10,311 nucleotides of DNA from Promethearchaeota archaeon (GTDB lineage Archaea; Asgardarchaeota; Lokiarchaeia; Sigynarchaeales; SOKP01), in assembly GCA_030668025.1 (NCBI GenBank), contig DAOUUT010000120.1, positions 1 through 10,311 of the forward strand. The letters run 5' to 3'. A model generated the notes under the pieces. It saw only the letters and a list, made by a program, of their open reading frames with translations, made no database searches and had not been told where the DNA came from. A program made the translations under genes and the position numbers. Within the stretch, counting starts at the first letter, position 1. Every line of letters starts with the position of its first letter. This document shows positions 7,813 through 10,311 of the stretch, piece after piece.

Positions 7813-7834
7813 ATTAAATAAATCTTTATTAAAA
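7813..7834. promoter_or_regulatory. Divergent promoter region between the DUF362 operon and pantothenate kinase
   Basis: This AT-only stretch holds a TATA-like element for each direction. On the minus strand TTTATTTAAT (complement of 7813-7822) lies about 42 bases before ATG 7775, leaving a leader of about 17 nt. On the plus strand TTTATTAAAA (7825-7834) lies about 27 bases before TTG 7856, predicting an essentially leaderless transcript. The whole region is so AT-rich that exact boxes are uncertain. Confidence 0.4.
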
Positions 7835-7855
7835 TATTAAGAGTGGTTAAATATT

Positions 7856-8788
7856 TTGAAGCAATTTGAATTAAAGATCCGGTTAGAACATCCAGAAATA
7901 AATATTTCTTCCGAAGTTGTAGGAATAGATATCGGTCAGAGCTTAACAAAGGTTGCATACCGTATAGAAAATGAAATCGTGCTATCTATGAGCCAAACGG
8001 GGTCAGATTTTCGTGAAATAATCGAATTTTTAGATTTTAATAGAAAAAATTTTAATTTTATTAATTTCACTGGAGGAAAGGCTTTTTCGCTATATAAGAA
8101 ATATTCTAACGAATCTAAAACTAATTTAATTAACGAATTTGAAGCAAATATAGAAGGATTGGAGTTTCTCTATAGACATTATAAAGACAGGGCTCTACCA
8201 GCTTCAATAGTAGTTACTATAGGGACTGGAACATCAATCGTGCTAAAAAGCGATAATGTTAAAGTAAGCTCCGATTCCGGCCATTCCATTAAATCAAATT
8301 TTGAACATATAGGCGGATCTGCTATGGGCGGAGGTTTATTCATGGGACTAATTAAATTGCTATTTAACATGGATGACTATTCTGATGCAATTGATCTAGC
8401 TCGTAAGGGGAACAGATTTAGCATTGATTTGAAAGTAGCTGACATTTACGATATTGAAGATACTAGAGTTGATAAATTATTTAGAGAATTTACAGCAGCT
8501 TCTTTAGGCAAGATTAAAAAAGATTTTGATAGCAAATCATTAAAAAAGGAAGATCTAATTAATTCCCTAATTGGGGTTATTGGAGAAAATATTGGAACTA
8601 TTGCTACTCTTATGGCTGAAAACTATAACGTGAAAAATATTATGTTCTGTGGAGGCTTTCTAATGGGAAATAAAACTGTAAAACAAATTCTATCACTACT
8701 CTGTAAACTTAAAAGGAAAAAACCAATGTTTATTGATAATTCAGAGTTTGCTGGAGCTATTGGCGCCCTACTTTTTAATAGTAAATAG
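7856..8788 (+). CDS. coaW: Type II pantothenate kinase
   Basis: This 310-residue ASKHA-fold kinase would phosphorylate pantothenate with ATP, the first step of bacterial and eukaryotic CoA synthesis. The motifs follow Staphylococcus aureus CoaW closely: phosphate-1 loop VVGIDIGQSLTKVAY (21-35), FTGGKAF (71-77), the EFEAN block with the presumed catalytic E94, TIGTGTSI (121-128), GGSAMGGGLFMGL (153-165), then NRFSIDLKVADIYD, FTAASLG and a final EFAGAIGALLF. CoaW has equivalent IDLKV-xHIY, LTAANFG and FSGAIGALY stretches. An N-terminal extension of about 20 residues precedes the first strand. The only in-frame start upstream of the phosphate loop that I find is TTG 7856; there is no convincing Shine-Dalgarno. 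Most archaea instead use pantoate kinase and phosphopantothenate synthetase, so this gene is notable. It is divergent from the DUF362 operon and convergent with hexuloisomerase. A paralogous substrate cannot be excluded. Confidence 0.85.
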   Translation: MKQFELKIRLEHPEINISSEVVGIDIGQSLTKVAYRIENEIVLSMSQTGSDFREIIEFLDFNRKNFNFINFTGGKAFSLYKKYSNESKTNLINEFEANIEGLEFLYRHYKDRALPASIVVTIGTGTSIVLKSDNVKVSSDSGHSIKSNFEHIGGSAMGGGLFMGLIKLLFNMDDYSDAIDLARKGNRFSIDLKVADIYDIEDTRVDKLFREFTAASLGKIKKDFDSKSLKKEDLINSLIGVIGENIGTIATLMAENYNVKNIMFCGGFLMGNKTVKQILSLLCKLKRKKPMFIDNSEFAGAIGALLFNSK

Positions 8789-8814
8789 AAAAAACATTCA
8801 GATTTAAGATAAAG

Positions 8815-8889
8815 TGTGCCCATGGGAGATATCTATTCATTGAAATTTAGTAGTAAAACTACTCTCATAGATACACTATAATGGGCACA
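8815..8889. repeat. 75-base nested inverted repeat in a convergent intergenic region
   Basis: The outer arms TGTGCCCAT (8815-8823) and ATGGGCACA (8881-8889) are perfect 9-base complements. Inside them TATCTAT (8830-8836) pairs with ATAGATA (8867-8873), and AGTAGT (8849-8854) pairs with ACTACT (8858-8863) around a three-base loop. As RNA it would form one long rod with a 6x7 and a 12x3 internal loop. The outer arms are much richer in GC than the surroundings. The element lies 27 bases after the pantothenate kinase stop and 71 before the hexuloisomerase stop. It could be a small mobile or REP-like element, a structured RNA, or a 3' processing/termination signal. The length is tRNA-like but there is no T-arm or anticodon loop. 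Confidence 0.6.
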
Positions 8890-8901
8890 TGAATTGTAAG
8901 T

Positions 8902-8939
8902 AACTATAATTTTTATAGTTTTAAAATTAAAATAAAAAC
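8902..8939. terminator. Hairpin and T-rich tract between convergent genes (candidate terminator)
   Basis: AACTATAA (8902-8909) and TTATAGTT (8913-8920) form a perfect 8-base stem with loop TTT. It is flanked on the right by TTAAAATTAAAATAAAAA, which on the minus strand is a run of T tracts beginning 21 bases after the hexuloisomerase stop. Archaeal termination relies on T tracts, so the minus-strand reading is the more likely; the hairpin might also protect the pantothenate kinase transcript 3' end. Confidence 0.4.
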
Positions 8940-8959
8940 TCAGTATGTAAAAATACAGT

Positions 8960-9607
8960 TTAGATTGATTCAGAGTGCTTTTTTAACATATCTTCGTTGG
9001 TTCTACCCATTTTGATCGCTAATTCTGCAATGATTGCATCTAAGTATACGAATGCAGCAATTTCGAACATTGTTCCTTCGGGAGTTAGAATAGCAGTGTC
9101 GTCGTGAAGATCAACCTTGTCTCTTTTAGTTCTTCCCTTTAATTTTATAGTGACATCCCCAATTCGCCCTATTATTGTTTCAGGATGAGAAGTAATACTA
9201 ATAATACCATAAGGTTTAACTGTATTTACGTAATTTTTAAGTAAACTTACAACAATCGAAGTTGTACCTGACCCTGAAAGAACGATTAAAATATCATCGC
9301 TCGAAAGAGCAGGTATAGAACCTAAATTGGTAACCATATATACTTCTGATCCAAGATGCACTAATCTAGTAGCAAAGCATTGTAAAATGAAAGCTGAACG
9401 CCCGCTTGCTAATAAGAAAATTTTTCGCTTATTTATTAATCCATTAAATACTAAATCTATAAATTTTTGAGTGTGCAAGAAATATTTGGTTTTACTCAAA
9501 TGTTCCATGTTGGATTTAAGGTTTCCCAGTATCACATCCATAGATTGAAAGAGGATCTGTCTTTCTTTTCCATTTAGCTTTTGTTCGTTCCTAACTTTAT
9601 CAGCCAT
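8960..9607 (-). CDS. hxlB: 6-phospho-3-hexuloisomerase (SIS domain)
   Basis: This 215-residue SIS-domain protein matches 6-phospho-3-hexuloisomerase, which interconverts D-arabino-hex-3-ulose 6-phosphate and fructose 6-phosphate. In archaea without the pentose-phosphate pathway it works with hexulose-phosphate synthase in reverse to make ribulose 5-phosphate, releasing formaldehyde. Visible motifs are KIFLLASGRSAFILQCFATRL (62-82) for sugar-phosphate binding, the SIS loop LSGSGTTSIV (110-119), GRTK (158-161), LTPEGTMFE (174-182) and the C-terminal MLKKHSESI. E182 and H211 are the probable catalytic pair by comparison with MJ1247. An N-terminal helix of about 60 residues precedes the SIS core, as usual. 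The hexulose-phosphate synthase partner is not in this window, so the gene is not in a hxlAB operon here. Start ATG 9607-9605 lies about 34 bases below a TATA-like box. Confidence 0.93.
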   Translation of the reverse strand: MADKVRNEQKLNGKERQILFQSMDVILGNLKSNMEHLSKTKYFLHTQKFIDLVFNGLINKRKIFLLASGRSAFILQCFATRLVHLGSEVYMVTNLGSIPALSSDDILIVLSGSGTTSIVVSLLKNYVNTVKPYGIISITSHPETIIGRIGDVTIKLKGRTKRDKVDLHDDTAILTPEGTMFEIAAFVYLDAIIAELAIKMGRTNEDMLKKHSESI

Positions 9608-9635
9608 ATCTAATCAAAAATAACATTATTAGAGT

Positions 9636-9646
9636 AATATATTAAA
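9636..9646 (-). promoter_or_regulatory. TATA-like box of hexuloisomerase gene
   Basis: The minus strand reads TTTAATATATT, centred about 34 bases upstream of ATG 9607. This predicts a transcript start within 10 bases of the codon, with no Shine-Dalgarno site, the same geometry as the NOG1 and TPR genes. Confidence 0.5.
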
Positions 9647-9783
9647 TAAGTTAAGATTTAAAAAATACATTGCGGTTAATTATATTTTTATTTTATTCTT
9701 TTAAATCCCATTTATCAAGGGATTAATTCTTAAATAACACCAGATTTGACAATATTAATCAATGATTTACATTAAATACTTAA

Positions 9784-9909
9784 ATATACTTAGATAATAA
9801 AGATAAATTTAACATAAGTCTATCAAAATTAAAAGAGATTAATAGCAGAAAAGTATATCCAAGTCATGGGGAACCATTTTCAATTGAGGATTATTTAGAT
9901 GAACATTAA
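9784..9909 (+). pseudogene. Decayed C-terminal fragment of a metallo-beta-lactamase-fold hydrolase
   Basis: The plus strand has an open stretch of 41 codons between TAA 9781 and TAA 9907 with no in-frame start. It ends VYPSHGEPFSIEDYLDEH. The (Y)P(S/G)HGEPF motif, preceded by a SLSKLKEINSRK helix, is the hallmark of the last zinc-ligand histidine of metallo-beta-lactamase-fold hydrolases. In the same frame further upstream (from about 9715) the translation reads SRD, stop, FLNNT, with a position and flavour like the SGDHxLNNxTPN zinc motif but with stops at 9724 and 9763 as well as 9781. The distance of about 48 codons between the two motifs is right for the family. I infer a gene remnant whose 5' part is lost or too decayed to read. 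No promoter or start survives, so it is unlikely to be expressed. Confidence 0.6.
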
Positions 9910-9936
9910 AAATTATGAGTTGTAATTAAGAAATAT

Positions 9937-9955
9937 AAAAAAAAAGAAAAAAAAA
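9937..9955 (-). terminator. T-tract terminator of the histone gene
   Basis: On the minus strand this is two runs of nine T separated by one C, beginning 31 bases after the histone stop codon. Long T tracts without a hairpin are the known intrinsic terminators of archaeal RNA polymerase. I see no comparable tract elsewhere in the window, in keeping with a strongly expressed gene. Confidence 0.75.
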
Positions 9956-9986
9956 TAATATTAGAACTTATACCAAGAAAGATTCT

Positions 9987-10205
9987 CTATTTGTACTTAA
10001 TTGAAAGTAAGAGGTCGTTCTTAGTAATTTTCTTCCGATTAGCATGCATGGTAAAGGCTCGTGCTTGTTCAGTTAAGCCAATTGCAGTCTTTTCAAGATG
10101 ATCGATTAATAAATCGACTGCGTTGCGAGCAACAATGCTGGCACCCTGTTGTTTCATAAGCCGTCTAATGGGAGACCACGCAAAACTATGTTTCTTTTTA
10201 GCCAT
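9987..10205 (-). CDS. Archaeal histone (HMf family)
   Basis: This 72-residue single histone fold binds and wraps DNA as dimers that can stack into larger nucleosome-like particles. Compared with HMfB, SPIRRLMKQQGA (11-22) is helix 1 with the minor-groove arginine region, VARNAVDLLIDHLEKTAIGLTEQARAFTMHA is the long central helix, and NRKKITKNDLLLSIKYK is loop 2 plus helix 3. H54 and D64 correspond to the dimer-dimer contact residues H49 and D59 of HMfB, so multimer formation is likely. R57 keeps the loop-2 arginine, but its partner threonine is Lys (K59). A short basic N-terminal stretch (AKKKHSF) extends beyond the HMf start. ATG 10205-10203 is fixed by a perfect GGAGG. It has its own promoter and a T-rich terminator and appears monocistronic. 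Confidence 0.96.
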   Translation of the reverse strand: MAKKKHSFAWSPIRRLMKQQGASIVARNAVDLLIDHLEKTAIGLTEQARAFTMHANRKKITKNDLLLSIKYK

Positions 10206-10213
10206 TTTTTATT

Positions 10214-10218
10214 CCTCC
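10214..10218 (-). promoter_or_regulatory. Shine-Dalgarno site of the histone gene
   Basis: The minus strand reads GGAGG with 8 bases before the ATG, an ideal ribosome-binding site. It decides the histone start and is the only clear one I see in the window. Confidence 0.85.
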
Positions 10219-10259
10219 ACTATTGAAATTTTTAAATGTTTAATTTTTAATTTTTTTTG

Positions 10260-10272
10260 AATTTATAATTAA
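10260..10272 (-). promoter_or_regulatory. Probable TATA box of the histone gene
   Basis: The minus strand reads TTAATTATAAAT, centred about 60 bases upstream of the histone ATG. A transcript starting about 25 bases downstream would carry a leader of about 35 nt containing the Shine-Dalgarno site, unlike the near-leaderless neighbours. Confidence 0.5.
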
Positions 10273-10311
10273 AGTTTCTTAGATAGTAATATATCCGAAG
10301 AGTTATTTAAA

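Larger units (their letters stand above)
9608..9986. other. 379-base intergenic region between hexuloisomerase and histone genes
   Basis: The right half holds the metallo-beta-lactamase remnant and the histone T-tract terminator; the left edge holds the hexuloisomerase promoter. In between, AATCCC (9704-9709) and GGGATT (9719-9724) form a 6-base inverted repeat with a 9-base loop. I see no intact gene, RNA gene or repeat array in the rest, which is very AT-rich. Confidence 0.6.

Noticed and set aside
8179..8823. Two minus-strand open frames opposite pantothenate kinase
   Set aside because: They are shadows of the kinase, whose motifs run through the whole region.
8822..8881. 19-codon open frame starting ATGGGAGAT inside the inverted repeat
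   Set aside because: It is too short, has no ribosome-binding site or TATA box at the right distance, and its sequence is constrained by the repeat structure.
8815..8889. tRNA gene (75 bases, closing acceptor-like stem)
   Set aside because: There is no T-arm with a GTTCGA-like loop, no D-arm and no seven-base anticodon loop; the innermost hairpin has a three-base loop.
1..10311. CRISPR array, transposase, phage or toxin-antitoxin genes
   Set aside because: No regularly spaced direct repeats and no matching protein motifs were found on either strand.

Overview
The window is AT-rich DNA from an archaeon. The archaeal markers are a HMf-type histone, an archaeal-type NOG1 GTPase, a methanofuran-pathway protein (MfnF), a 6-phospho-3-hexuloisomerase and TATA-box promoters 30-45 bases upstream of start codons with almost no leader. 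Low GC, a TPR/coiled-coil protein of unknown family and a type II (eukaryote/Firmicutes-like) pantothenate kinase would fit an Asgard (Lokiarchaeia-like) genome. That placement is an inference; no universal phylogenetic marker gene is present to settle it.

Layout from left to right: (1) the N-terminal 157 codons of an MfnF-like gene run off the left edge on the minus strand; (2) a VOC/glyoxalase-fold protein related to methylmalonyl-CoA epimerase; (3) a NOG1-family ribosome-assembly GTPase with its own strong TATA box; (4) a 446-aa protein of four TPR-like units joined by charged coiled coils; (5) aspartate-semialdehyde dehydrogenase on the plus strand, divergent from gene 4 across a palindromic TATA box; (6) a two-gene minus-strand operon made of a DUF362 protein with a cysteine-rich C-terminal extension and an unrecognised protein of about 514 aa; (7) a type II pantothenate kinase on the plus strand, divergent from the operon; (8) a convergent intergenic region with a 75-base nested inverted repeat; (9) 6-phospho-3-hexuloisomerase, minus strand; (10) a 379-base gap holding a decayed C-terminal fragment of a metallo-beta-lactamase-fold gene and the histone terminator; (11) a histone gene whose Shine-Dalgarno sequence is the only clear one in the window.

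Most genes look like housekeeping or central metabolism: C1 cofactor synthesis, CoA synthesis, aspartate-family amino acids, ribose-phosphate supply, ribosome assembly and chromatin. They do not form one pathway, and several have their own promoters. The least explained parts are the DUF362 operon, where the C-terminal cysteines resemble the proximal [4Fe-4S] ligand pattern of NiFe-hydrogenase small subunits/NuoB, its unknown partner, the TPR/coiled-coil protein, and the 75-base inverted repeat. I see no CRISPR array, rRNA, tRNA, transposase or phage gene.
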